Shown here piece after piece: positions 9,209 to 16,638 of a stretch of DNA of 64,000 nt (its first letter is position 1; every line of letters starts with the position of its first letter). The notes beneath the pieces are model-generated. The model searched no databases, was not told the origin of the DNA, and worked only from the letters and a program-made list of their open reading frames with translations. The translations under genes and the position numbers were made by a program. Origin of the DNA: Kitasatospora azatica KCTC 9699 (GTDB lineage: Bacteria > Actinomycetota > Actinomycetes > Streptomycetales > Streptomycetaceae); assembly GCF_000744785.1 (NCBI RefSeq), contig NZ_JQMO01000002.1, positions 744,001 through 808,000 of the forward strand, given 5' to 3'.

Positions 9209-11226
9209 CGGGTCACCGCCAGGGCCACCAGCAGGGTGATCAGGCCGGCGAAGCCGTAGCCGAGGTAGCGGTGCACACTGCCGCCGGCCAGGCGTCGGGC
9301 CGCGTGCCCCACGCTGGCGAGCATGGTCAGGACGGGGGTGTAGAGGCGGTGTTCGATCCGGTCGGGGACCTTGCGTTGGAAGCGCACCCGTTCGACGAGG
9401 TAGGCGGATTCGCGCACCGGGGTGACGTCGACGTCCTGCTCGGGGGCGAGTACGTCGTCGAAGACGCGCTGCAGCGGCTCGGCGAAGGACGTGGCGGTGT
9501 ACTGCATGCGGGCGGTGGGCGCACCGGCGCCGCAGTCCCACAGCGCTGCCTGTCGGCGTCGCCGCCCGCGTGCCACCAGCCGGACCGCGGCTGCGGCGGC
9601 GAGCACGGTCGCGGTCAGGGAGGCGGCCAGCCAGAGCGGGGACAGCGAGCCGGACAGCTGGTTGAGGTGTAGTTGCAGGTCGGGGGTGGCGAGCTCTGGC
9701 CCGGTGGGGAGCCCGGCCGCCTTCTCGGCGCGGGCCAGGGGGGCGGCCAGTGCGCCGGGGACAAGGGCGAGCGTGAGGATGGCGAGGGCGCACAGGCCCA
9801 TCGCGGCGAGCATGCTGGGCGGGCTCTCGCGGGCCGAGGCGGCTTCGGTGCTGCGCGGGCGGGCGAGGAAGCCGACCCCGAGTGCCTTGACGAAGGTCGC
9901 GGCGGCGAGCCCCGCCGCCAGGGCGACGGCCGCCACTGCCAGCGGCAGGGTCACCGACATGGTGACGGAGGGCAGGGCCACGCCGTGGATGAGGGACTGC
10001 AGCAGCAGCCATTCGCTGATGAAGCCGTTGCCCGGGGGCAGCGCTACAGCGCCGAGCGCGCCGAGCGCGAACAGGGCGGTCGTCGCGGGCATTCGCGCGC
10101 GCAGCCCGCCCAGGGCGTCGAGGTCCCGCAGGCCGGTCGCCCGCAGTACCGAGCCGGCCGCGAGGAACAGCAGTGCCTTGAACGCGGCGTGGTTGACGAC
10201 GTGCAGCAGGGCGGCGGCCAGTGCGAGGGCGGCCAGTGCCTGCGCTCCGTAGGAGGCGAACAGGCCCGCTGCTCCGAGGCCGATCAGGACCAGGCCCAGG
10301 TTCTCGCTGGTGGAGTAGGCCAGCAGGCGCTTGAGGTCGGTGGCCACCGCCGCCTGCAGGATGCCGTACACGGCGGAGAGCGCGCCTACCGTGAGCGTGA
10401 GCAGCCACCACCAGCGGGCACCGCCGCCCAGCAGGTCGAAGCCCACGCGGACGATGCCGTACACCCCCAGGTTGACCATCGCGGCGCTCATCAGCGCCGA
10501 CACGTGACTGGGCGCCTCCGGGTGGGCCCGGGGCAGCCAGGCGTGCAGCGGCACCATCCCGGCCTTGGACGCGAACGCGGCCAGCGCCAGCCCGAAGACC
10601 GTCCCGCGCACCGCCGGCGAGAGGAGGTGGGCGCCCGACCGCAGCGCGGCGAACGTCTCGCCCCCGGCATCGGTGGCGAACAGCACCAGGGCGATCAGGA
10701 GGGCCACCAGGCCCAGATGCGTCATCACGGCGTACCAGACGCCGGCCTCGCGCACCGAGGCCCGCAGCCGGTACTCGGCCACGACCAGCAGCAGCGAGGA
10801 GGCGGCCATCAGCTCCCACAGCAGCAGGAACGTGGAGACGCTCGCCGCAACCGGAACCATCACCAGCGTCCACGCGAACAGCGGCAGCACCGCCTGCACG
10901 CCCCGCCTGTCCAGACCGTGTCCCGCGTAGCCGATCCCGTACAGCGCCACCACGGCCACCACCGCGCCGGCCACGGCCATGAACAGGCCTGACAGGGCGT
11001 CGACCGCCAGGTGCACTCCGGCCAGCGGCAGCAGGGCTGGAAGGGTTGCTGACCACCTGCCTCCGGTCAGCGCCGACACCCCGGCCACCAGAGCGGCGGC
11101 GCCCACTGCGGCGGTGCACACGCCCACAGCCGCCGGTCGTGCCCGGCGCGGTACGCACACCCCGGCCGCTACCGCGACGCCGGCCAGCATGGACGAGGCC
11201 GCCAGCGCCGGTCCAAGGACGCTCAC
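9205..11226 (-). CDS. HyfB-like proton-channel membrane subunit
   Basis: 673-aa polytopic protein of the NuoL/MrpA-like family, close in length to HyfB (672 aa). Landmarks are FASKAGMVPLHAWLPRAHPE, SALMSAAMVNLGVYG, DLKRLLAYSTSENLG, HVVNHAAFKALLFLAAG and PPGNGFISEWLLLQ. The C-terminal ~150 residues hold an amphipathic/cytosolic region with RLVARGRRRRQAALWDCG, as in HyfB. It starts with GTG and overlaps the stop of the NuoB-like gene by four bases. Predicted role: ion translocation across the cytoplasmic membrane. Confidence 0.9.
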   Translation of the reverse strand: MSVLGPALAASSMLAGVAVAAGVCVPRRARPAAVGVCTAAVGAAALVAGVSALTGGRWSATLPALLPLAGVHLAVDALSGLFMAVAGAVVAVVALYGIGYAGHGLDRRGVQAVLPLFAWTLVMVPVAASVSTFLLLWELMAASSLLLVVAEYRLRASVREAGVWYAVMTHLGLVALLIALVLFATDAGGETFAALRSGAHLLSPAVRGTVFGLALAAFASKAGMVPLHAWLPRAHPEAPSHVSALMSAAMVNLGVYGIVRVGFDLLGGGARWWWLLTLTVGALSAVYGILQAAVATDLKRLLAYSTSENLGLVLIGLGAAGLFASYGAQALAALALAAALLHVVNHAAFKALLFLAAGSVLRATGLRDLDALGGLRARMPATTALFALGALGAVALPPGNGFISEWLLLQSLIHGVALPSVTMSVTLPLAVAAVALAAGLAAATFVKALGVGFLARPRSTEAASARESPPSMLAAMGLCALAILTLALVPGALAAPLARAEKAAGLPTGPELATPDLQLHLNQLSGSLSPLWLAASLTATVLAAAAAVRLVARGRRRRQAALWDCGAGAPTARMQYTATSFAEPLQRVFDDVLAPEQDVDVTPVRESAYLVERVRFQRKVPDRIEHRLYTPVLTMLASVGHAARRLAGGSVHRYLGYGFAGLITLLVALAVTR

Positions 11227-11705
11227 CGGCCGGTCACGGTGCGCAGCGCCGCCACGATCGCGGCCGGCTCGGGCGGGCAGCCCGGCACCACCAGGTCCAC
11301 CGGCACCACACTGTCCACCGCGCCGTGCACCCCGTAGCCCCCGGCGAACGCGCCGCAGTCGATCGCGCAGTCGCCGACTGCGACCACCAGGCGCGGCTCG
11401 GGTGTGGCCTCGTAGGTGCGGCGCAGCGGCTCGGCCATGTTGCGCGTCACCGGGCCGGTCACCAGCAGCACGTCCGCGTGCCGGGGCGAGGCCACCAGGC
11501 GCGCCCCGTACCGCTCGGCGTCGTACACCGGGCCGAACGCGCCGCCGATCTCGATCTCGCACCCGTTGCAGGACCCCGCGTCCACGCACCGCACCTGCAC
11601 CGAGCCGCCCAGCTCGCGGGCGGCCGATGGGGGCTCCTGGCTCGGGAGCGGCGGAGCCGGCTCGGCCACCCGGCCTGTGGCGCGGATCTTTCGCAGCAGG
11701 CTCAT
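11223..11705 (-). CDS. NuoB/HyfI-like iron-sulfur small subunit
   Basis: 160 aa, first gene of the complex I-like operon. Conserved cysteines for one [4Fe-4S] cluster are visible: AGSCNGCEIE (Cys46, Cys49), VGDCAIDC (Cys113) and VVPGCPPEP (Cys143). They match the proximal/N2-type cluster of NuoB, HycG and HyfI. The small subunit thus keeps its cluster while the partner large subunit has lost nickel ligands. No HyfH-type ferredoxin subunit is encoded here, so the electron donor is unclear. ATG at 11705 is preferred (AGGGG six bases upstream); an adjacent GTG at 11708 is possible. Confidence 0.88.
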   Translation of the reverse strand: MSLLRKIRATGRVAEPAPPLPSQEPPSAARELGGSVQVRCVDAGSCNGCEIEIGGAFGPVYDAERYGARLVASPRHADVLLVTGPVTRNMAEPLRRTYEATPEPRLVVAVGDCAIDCGAFAGGYGVHGAVDSVVPVDLVVPGCPPEPAAIVAALRTVTGR

Positions 11706-12062
11706 CACGTACCCCTATGCGTCAGCGAAGCTTTCCATGGCGGGAGTTGAGAGCGGCCACCGCGCGCCGACCCCTGGCAAGGGTGAGCGCGGCGTGCGGT
11801 GGCCGCCGCCTGGTGCCGGGCCACGGCGGCCCGGGACGTGCCGGCAGGCGCTGCCCGCACAGCGCCCCGCGTCCGGCCGGGTGCTGGCGAAGAGTAGATC
11901 GCCGGGGTGCGGTGGCGTGTTCATCACGGCCGTTGCCCGGGGCCGCTGTCGCGGATCCGGCCGCCTTGCGCAGAGCAGCCCAGCCACGTCCACCTCTCAC
12001 TCGCCGAGCGGGGAGCCGCCCGTCGCACCCCATGATCCGGGGCGCGGCACAGCGAAGTCATC
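11706..12062. other. Leader region of the complex I-like operon
   Basis: About 360 bases between the NuoB-like start and the operator-like palindrome. One minus-strand frame of 69 codons (11924 to 11715, beginning MNTPPHPGDLLFAST and ending just before the NuoB ribosome site) has moderate GC3 but no good ribosome-binding site. It could be a leader peptide or chance. No terminator or riboswitch fold was recognised by eye. Confidence 0.35.
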
Positions 12063-12085
12063 AATTGCCAAGATTAGCAACTACG
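12063..12085. promoter_or_regulatory. Operator-like motif A, copy 1
   Basis: Contains AATTGC, an eight-base spacer, then GCAACT, with core CAAGATTAGCAAC. It aligns base by base with copies at 15580-15602 and 16186-16207 (consensus pieces TT..CAA..TTAGCAA.T). It lies between the complex I-like operon and a rightward small reading frame. By position and partial dyad symmetry it is a likely binding site for one of the ArsR-type regulators in this region (inference). Confidence 0.6.
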
Positions 12086-12090
12086 AGTGA

Positions 12091-12393
12091 TCGCAGAGGC
12101 TCAACGCGCATCTGTACCTCAGCGGCGGGGACCTTCGTCCGAGGGGCGAGCGGATCGCCGCCGCCGAGGAGCAGGCCCGCTACCGCCTGCCGCTGCGCGC
12201 GTGGGTGGGCACACCAGGCGAGCACCTGCTGCGTATCCGCTGCGAGAGCGTCACCGGCCGGCGCCTCACGCGCACCAGGCGCCGACAACCCCACCCGCGC
12301 GGCCCCACGGGCGGCGCCCCGCACAAGGAGCCCGGCACACCCATGCACTCCCACCAGTTCTGCCCGCGCCCGCTGCCGGGCGGCCCCCGGTGA
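12091..12393 (+). pseudogene. Small reading frame without a usable start codon
   Basis: The frame reads LNAHLYLSGGDLRP, then RYRLPLRAWVGTPGEHLLRI, with strong GC3 bias and sensible composition, and ends at TGA 12391-12393. The only upstream in-frame codons after the preceding stop (12088) are TCG CAG AGG CTC, so no ATG or GTG precedes the conserved-looking part. A GTG at 12087 is in another frame. Either the 5' end is frameshifted or a rare CTG/leaderless start is used. Its stop overlaps the start of the next frame (GTGA), which supports past or present translation. Function unknown. Confidence 0.35.
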
Positions 12394-12600
12394 TCCCCTG
12401 GTACGGGCTGCTGGGCCCCGCCTACAGCCTGCGGGCCCACATCCCGCCCGAGGCCGCCCGCGCGCTGGGCGCGGCCCTGCACAACGCGCCCGGCAGAATC
12501 GTCCTCACCCCGCAGGACATAGACCCCGTCACCGGCCTGCACCCTGGCCCTGGCCCTCACCCCGGCTGCCCCGACCGGCTTCTGAGCCCGGCCCGCTCCC
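12390..12600 (+). pseudogene. Second coupled small reading frame, stop displaced
   Basis: It starts at GTG overlapping the previous stop and reads MIPWYGLLGPAYSLRAHIPP, then EAARALGAALHNAPGRIVLT. It looks coding up to about 12540. The frame then runs through the terminator-like hairpin without a stop until 12965, antisense to the roadblock gene. A stop in another frame (TGA 12583-12585) sits immediately before the hairpin, which suggests a small indel in the CCTGGC repeat region near 12545. Function not recognised. The end coordinate is approximate. Confidence 0.3.
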
Positions 12601-12614
12601 GGCGGGCCGGGCTC
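12584..12614. terminator. Bidirectional hairpin terminator
   Basis: A perfect 13-bp stem, GAGCCCGGCCCGC paired with GCGGGCCGGGCTC, closes a five-base loop between the rightward small frames and the 3' end of the leftward roadblock gene. There is no U-tract, as is usual for actinomycete terminators. Confidence 0.75.
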
Positions 12615-12987
12615 ACACCTCCAGCTCGGCCTCGACGCGCCGCACCAGGTGGCGGGCCATCGCCAGGTTCGCGCGGGCGCGGTCCAGGACCAGGTAGAGG
12701 TACAGCCCCTGCCCGCCCGCCCCGGTCAGCGGGCGGATCAGGTGGTACTGGTTCGTCAGCGTGGTCAGGATGTCCTCCAGTGCCTCGCCGTGCAGGCCCA
12801 GCGCCCCCAGGGCACGCTGCTGGGCGCGCACCAGGTCGGTGCTGCCGGCGGCCGCCAGTGCCAGGTCCAGCCCCGCCGCGGCTCCCAACGTGCCCAGGGC
12901 CATTCCGCTGCCGGCGTCGACCAGGGCCACGCCCAGCGCGCCGTCGATGGCCATGGCTTCCTTGAGCGCGGTCTCGGTGGTGGCCAT
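12613..12987 (-). CDS. Roadblock/LC7-domain protein
   Basis: 124 aa with one roadblock/LC7 fold: ALKEAMAIDGALGVALVDAG, SGMALGTLGAA, then helix DLALAAAGSTDLVRAQQRAL and a C-terminal strand-helix VLDRARANLAMARHLVRRVE. Roadblock proteins of this size in Streptomyces commonly act with small GTPases or as dimeric scaffolds, but no GTPase gene is adjacent. ATG 12987 is chosen with AAAGG about ten bases upstream; ATG 12996 is an alternative. An IS110 element begins within ~100 bp upstream, so its native promoter may be lost. Confidence 0.75.
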   Translation of the reverse strand: MATTETALKEAMAIDGALGVALVDAGSGMALGTLGAAAGLDLALAAAGSTDLVRAQQRALGALGLHGEALEDILTTLTNQYHLIRPLTGAGGQGLYLYLVLDRARANLAMARHLVRRVEAELEV

Positions 12988-13090
12988 GCTGTCCATACCT
13001 TTCATCGTGGGTTGATTCGGATCACTCGTAAGATCGGGACGCCCAGGGGTCCCTGGTGTGGCTTCCATGCTGTTGCCGCTGATGTGGCTT

Positions 13091-14494
13091 AGGAGGATTG
13101 GCCGCCGGGACCCCGCGACGACTCGGCCGCTGATTGGGATGCGCGGAACAAGATCGCTCGTATGGACACGTCGGCGAGGTCGTCTGCTGGGACCGTGAAC
13201 ACGCACGTCGAGCGAGGAGGACCGGGTGCCCGAACTGTGGGCCGGGACAGATGCGGGTAAGGGCGAGCACCACTGCACGGCGATCGACACGGACGGGAAC
13301 AAGGTCCTCTCCCGGCGGGTGCCGAACAACGAGCCAGAACTGCTCGAACTGCTCGGCGACGTCCTGGAGTTGGCCGACGGAGGCCCCGTTACCTGGGCGG
13401 TCGACCTCAACTCCGGCGGCGCCGCCCTGTTGATCGCCCTCCTGGTCAGCCACGAGCAGAAGCTGCTCTACATCCCCGGCCGGACCGTGCACCACGCCTC
13501 GGCCGCCTACCGGGGCAGCGGGAAGACGGACGCGAAGGACGCCTTCGTCATCGCCGACACCGCCCGCATGCGGCGTGATCTGCAGCCGCTGACCGAGACG
13601 AGCGAGATCGCGGTGGACCTGCGGATCATGACGGCCCGCCGTATGGACCTGTCGGCCGACCGCACCCGCGCCATCAACCGGCTCCGCGCCCAGCTGCTGG
13701 AGTACTTCCCCGCCCTTGAGCGGGCGTTCGACTACAGCACCTCCAAGACCGCGCTCATCCTGCTGACCGGCTACCAGACGCCCTCCGCGCTGCGGCGGAT
13801 CGGCCGGGCCCGGCTGACGACCTGGCTCAAGAACCACGGCGTCCGCACCGTCACCAACGCCAAGAGCGCCGCTAACACCGCGCTCACCGCCGCCGAGGCC
13901 CAGCACACCGTCGTGCCCGGTGAGAAGACCGCCGCCAGGATGGTCCGCACCCTTGCCATGGAGGTGATGGCCCTCGATGAGGAGATCGACCAGCTCAACA
14001 CCCTCATCGAGGAACGGTTTCGCGAGCACCCCGACGCCGCAGTGATCACCAGCATGCCCGGCATCGGCGACACGCTCGGAGCCGAGTTCATCGCCGCCAC
14101 GGGCGGCGACATGGCCGCCTTCGGCAGCCCCGACCGGCTCGCCGGCGTCGCCGGTCTCGCCCCGGTTCCCCGCGATTCGGGCAAGATCAGCGGCAACCTG
14201 CAACGCCCTCGCCGCTACAGCCGGCGCCTGCTGCGGATGTGCTACCTCGCCGCCCAGGCCGCCGCAATCCACTGTCCCGAGTCTCGGCGCTTCTACCAAC
14301 GCAAACGGGCTGAGGGGAAGTCCCACAAGCAAGCCGTGCTGGCCCTGGCCCGCCGTCGTCTCAATGTGCTCTGGGCCCTCATACGCGACCACCGCACCTT
14401 CGAGACAGCCGCTGACCGGCAAGCAACTGCCGCAGCCTGATGCAGTCACCTGGAGTCACCACTCCGGCTTGACAACATCATTGGGAATCCTCCT
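13091..14494 (+). mobile_element. IS110-family insertion sequence (approximate ends)
   Basis: Contains one intact IS110-type transposase gene. The non-coding flanks carry a short inverted pair AGGAGGATT (13091-13099) and AATCCTCCT (14486-14494) that may mark sub-terminal repeats. IS110 elements usually lack long terminal repeats and target duplications, so the true ends may lie up to ~70 bp outside these coordinates. It separates the roadblock gene from the operator and small gene at 14.6-14.9 kb. Confidence 0.65.
13226..14440 (+). CDS. IS110-family transposase
   Basis: 404 aa, full length. The N-terminal DEDD RuvC-like catalytic domain shows WAGTDAGKGEHHC (first Asp), WAVDLNSGG, and YRGSGKTDAKDAFVIADTAR (later acidic residues). 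The C-terminal transposase_20 domain has ITSMPGIGDTLGAEFIAATG and LAGVAGLAPVPRDSGK with the nucleophilic serine region. It starts at GTG with GAGGAGG five bases upstream. It appears intact and potentially active. Confidence 0.92.
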   Translation: MPELWAGTDAGKGEHHCTAIDTDGNKVLSRRVPNNEPELLELLGDVLELADGGPVTWAVDLNSGGAALLIALLVSHEQKLLYIPGRTVHHASAAYRGSGKTDAKDAFVIADTARMRRDLQPLTETSEIAVDLRIMTARRMDLSADRTRAINRLRAQLLEYFPALERAFDYSTSKTALILLTGYQTPSALRRIGRARLTTWLKNHGVRTVTNAKSAANTALTAAEAQHTVVPGEKTAARMVRTLAMEVMALDEEIDQLNTLIEERFREHPDAAVITSMPGIGDTLGAEFIAATGGDMAAFGSPDRLAGVAGLAPVPRDSGKISGNLQRPRRYSRRLLRMCYLAAQAAAIHCPESRRFYQRKRAEGKSHKQAVLALARRRLNVLWALIRDHRTFETAADRQATAAA

Positions 14495-14637
14495 GATGCT
14501 CGCTCTGCCCGGCCGGGCCTGGTTGATCGGCCCTGGCCCCGAGCGTAAAGAGACCGATCCCCCAGCCGGGGCGATGATCAGAACCGACCGAAGAAGAGCG
14601 GGCCCGACCGGTTTCAGCACATGCAAATCTATGCGCT

Positions 14638-14651
14638 TGAAGAACTCTTCA
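14638..14651. promoter_or_regulatory. Operator-like motif B, copy 1
   Basis: TGAAGAACTCTTCA, an inverted repeat of six bases around AC, about 65 bp upstream of the TTG start of a 64-aa protein. The same core occurs as a perfect palindrome at 18667-18680 in front of the paralogous gene. The shape resembles the TGAA(N)TTCA dyads bound by ArsR/SmtB repressors. Confidence 0.65.
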
Positions 14652-14716
14652 CATGCGCGGATACTGGGGGCCCGCGCTCCACCCGGTGGCGCGAGAGGCG
14701 GCATGGGAGGACGACG

Positions 14717-14911
14717 TTGACTCACATGTTCGACCAGGAGCTGCGCGAGCAGCTCGCGCAGGCCCGCCAGGCGTTGGCCGAGGCCCGCAAGGCCGGGGAC
14801 GAGGACGGCGCGCAGGCATACGCCGGGCGCGTCGCCGGGCTCCTGCATCTCGCCGCCCACCATGGCATTCAGCTCCCGCACCTCGCCGAGGAAGAACTGG
14901 GCGAGAGCTGA
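14717..14911 (+). CDS. Small helical protein, family S copy 1 (64 aa)
   Basis: 64 aa, highly charged and predicted alpha-helical, ending AAHHGIQLPHLAEEELGES. It is clearly paralogous to the 64-aa protein at 18757 (shared ELREQ.AQARQAL.EAR.AGD, GAQAY.GRV, HGI.LPH). TTG at 14717 is chosen: GGAGG lies six bases before it and it gives exactly the same length and N-terminal alignment (MTHMFDQEL versus MADVFGEEL) as the paralogue. An operator-like palindrome is upstream. Function unknown; the context is carbonic anhydrase, SulP and ArsR genes. Confidence 0.7.
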   Translation: MTHMFDQELREQLAQARQALAEARKAGDEDGAQAYAGRVAGLLHLAAHHGIQLPHLAEEELGES

Positions 14912-15103
14912 GCCCAGCCGGTCCCGCCCCCAGGTGGAGAACCCGGCGGCGGGCACCGCCGTCGTCGGCGCATCCGCGACGGCCGGGCCCGCGCGGCACG
15001 CCGAGCCGGTTCTGCGCACGCCGACACACTTCGGCGCCCCGCTGCCTCACGGTCGGCCGCCCCCGTCTCGCGGGCCCCGCGGGTCCGCTCGACTGGCGCA
15101 CCC

Positions 15104-15475
15104 TCAGCGCGTTGTGGGCCGGGGGGAATCCGCACCCGTGGCGGCTGGTGTGGTGGCGCGCAGATCGTGAAGGAGTTCTGCCTGGCCGGCCAGCACGCCG
15201 CCGAGAATGGCGCGGGCGACCTGGAGGAGGTCGCCGACCTGGGGGCTGGTGACGCTGTAGTAGATCGCGGACCCCTCCCTGCGGGTGGTCACGAGCTTGG
15301 CGCGACGCAGGACCGCGAGCTGCTGCGACAGGTGGGCGGGCTCGACGCCGACCTCGGGAAGCATCTCGGAGACCGCGCGCTCGCCTTCGCTGAGCAGCTC
15401 CAGGACCCGGATGCGGATCGGGTGACTCAGAGTTTTGAAGAACTCGGCCTTGAGCTGGTAGAGAGGCGCGCTCAC
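15104..15475 (-). CDS. ArsR/SmtB-type winged-helix regulator 1
   Basis: 123 aa, single winged-helix domain: LYQLKAEFFKTLSHPIRIRV, helix-turn-helix VEPAHLSQQLAVLRRAKLV, wing TRREGSAIYYSV. The protein has no cysteine, so it cannot be a thiol-ligating metal or arsenic sensor of the classic type. GTG 15475 is chosen over GTG 15535 because GGGAGG stands eight bases upstream and it aligns with the paralogue's MAVPLYQAKAEFF. Operator motif A (15580-15602) lies ~105 bp upstream, compatible with autoregulation. Confidence 0.85.
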   Translation of the reverse strand: MSAPLYQLKAEFFKTLSHPIRIRVLELLSEGERAVSEMLPEVGVEPAHLSQQLAVLRRAKLVTTRREGSAIYYSVTSPQVGDLLQVARAILGGVLAGQAELLHDLRATTPAATGADSPRPTTR

Positions 15476-15579
15476 CGCAACCGCCTCCCGGGGGCCCGGG
15501 CCGTCCGGCGCAGGGTGTGTGGCATCGTCGTTCACGTGGTCACCGTCTCGGTTCGACCCTCAAAAAGCGAAAGATTATT

Positions 15580-15602
15580 AATTCTCAACTTTAGCAATTG
15601 CG
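15580..15602. promoter_or_regulatory. Operator-like motif A, copy 2
   Basis: AATTCTCAACTTTAGCAATT followed by GCG aligns with copies 1 and 3 (shared TT..CAA..TTAGCAA.T.C). It lies in the intergenic region upstream of the leftward ArsR gene and just after the STAS gene, so it most plausibly controls the ArsR gene. Confidence 0.6.
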
Positions 15603-15631
15603 TGCCGCCGTCGATATCGGCGGAACCGCGC

Positions 15632-15973
15632 TCAGCGGGCGGCGACGGCCGCAAGCGCGCTGTCCAGGTCCGGGTAGACGCGGACGAGGGCCAGCGCGTC
15701 ACCGGCGAGCAGCAGCGGGGCGTGGCGGTCGCCCAGGCCGCACACGGCCAGCGGGGCGCGGTGGGCGGCCAGCAGACCGGCCGCGTCCATGATCGCGGCC
15801 TCGCCCTCGCGGCTCCAGCCGACCAGTGCGGACATGTCAACCACGATCGCACCGGCGCACCGGGAGCAGGCCCATCCCACAGCCCCCTCGAAGCGGTGGG
15901 TGACGTGGTCACCGAGAAAGCCGGACAGGTGAAGTACTCCGGTGCCGTCCCGTTCCTCGAAGTGCCACTGCAT
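15632..15973 (-). CDS. STAS-domain protein (anti-sigma-factor-antagonist-like)
   Basis: 113 aa with a STAS-like pattern: WHFEERDGTGVLHLSGFLGD, central strand AIVVDMSALVGWSREGEAAI, then DAAGLLAAHRAPLAVCGLGD. STAS domains act as phosphorylatable antagonists of anti-sigma factors or as regulatory partners of SulP transporters, and a SulP gene lies nearby. The position that often carries the phosphorylated serine reads GWSREGEA, but I cannot confirm it. ATG 15973 is taken; an in-frame GTG at 15982 is possible. The presumed promoter includes operator motif A copy 3, ~215 bp upstream. Confidence 0.7.
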   Translation of the reverse strand: MQWHFEERDGTGVLHLSGFLGDHVTHRFEGAVGWACSRCAGAIVVDMSALVGWSREGEAAIMDAAGLLAAHRAPLAVCGLGDRHAPLLLAGDALALVRVYPDLDSALAAVAAR

Positions 15974-16185
15974 GGTGACCACCGCCTTGTCGTGTGTCGG
16001 TAGGGCACCGGATCCGAAGTCGGACCCGGCACGTCAGCACCGGTGCGCGGGAGCCGGGGATGCCCGCGTCGTTGGCGGCGCCCGCCTGCGCCCGGTACGC
16101 GGCGGCGGCACCCACTGCCGCCCACCGGGCGTGAGACGAGCACCGCTGGGCCGTCACGCATCCCCGACTCCTTTCACTCCCTCGC

Positions 16186-16212
16186 AGTTGCCAACCTTAG
16201 CAACTGCTAAGG
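16186..16212. promoter_or_regulatory. Operator-like motif A, copy 3 (two nested dyads)
   Basis: Two overlapping inverted repeats: AGTTGC, eight bases, GCAACT (16186-16205), and CCTTAGCA-AC-TGCTAAGG (16195-16212). It sits between the leftward STAS gene and the rightward family-S copy 3 gene and could control both. It is the most symmetric of the three copies. Confidence 0.65.
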
Positions 16213-16340
16213 TCGTCATGTGGTGGTCGCCTGGAACCGACGCCGGGGCGGCCACCCGAACACCTTGACCGCACGTGCGCCGTCGTCCCGCGGCGGCAGG
16301 CGGGCACTCCGGCGCCTGCGGGTACACACGGGAGTCACTG

Positions 16341-16538
16341 ATGGACCAGGAGTTCGCGGGCGTGTTGCGCCGCCGCGCGGCCGAACTGCGGCAGGCGAGA
16401 ACGGCCGCCGCCGAACGGGGCGACGAATGGAAGCTGGCCGTGCACACGGTGGATCTCGAAGAGCTGCAGTACCTCGCGCTCAGGGACGGCATCGACATCT
16501 CGCCCGCAACCTCGCCGCTCGCACTGGCCCCGAGCTGA
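16341..16538 (+). CDS. Small helical protein, family S copy 3 (65 aa)
   Basis: 65 aa beginning MDQEFAGVLRRRAAELRQAR. It is more distant from the 64-aa proteins at 14717 and 18757 but has the same size and architecture, with an L(R)..(A)..RQA....A...GD helix, a second helix and a terminal DGIDI corresponding to HGI(Q/E)L. ATG with GGGAG six bases upstream. It follows operator motif A copy 3 and precedes a flavin-binding-like gene. Function unknown. Confidence 0.7.
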   Translation: MDQEFAGVLRRRAAELRQARTAAAERGDEWKLAVHTVDLEELQYLALRDGIDISPATSPLALAPS

Positions 16539-16638
16539 TGGGGCCGATCGACCGGCCCGCCGGCGCATTCGACGCCGAGATCCCCACCGGGCGCACCCGG
16601 CTGACGTCCCGGCGTCGCCGCACCTGCGCAGTGCGCGC

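Noticed and set aside
8255..11158. 967-codon minus-strand frame covering two Hyf-like genes
   Set aside because: Only its last third (from GTG 9208) is coding; the upstream part is an out-of-frame shadow of the HyfB-like gene.
4543..11705. Energy-converting [NiFe] hydrogenase (formate hydrogenlyase)
   Set aside because: All nickel-ligand cysteines are missing in the large subunit and no maturation protease, HypA-F or formate dehydrogenase gene is present.
15909..16161. Two overlapping minus-strand frames upstream of the STAS gene with a good AAAGGAG site
   Set aside because: Initial codons look plausible (MTAQRCSSHARWAAVGAAAA) but bias decays after ~45 codons, both overlap the STAS gene, and no homology is recognised. 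The ribosome-like site may belong to a short leader peptide.
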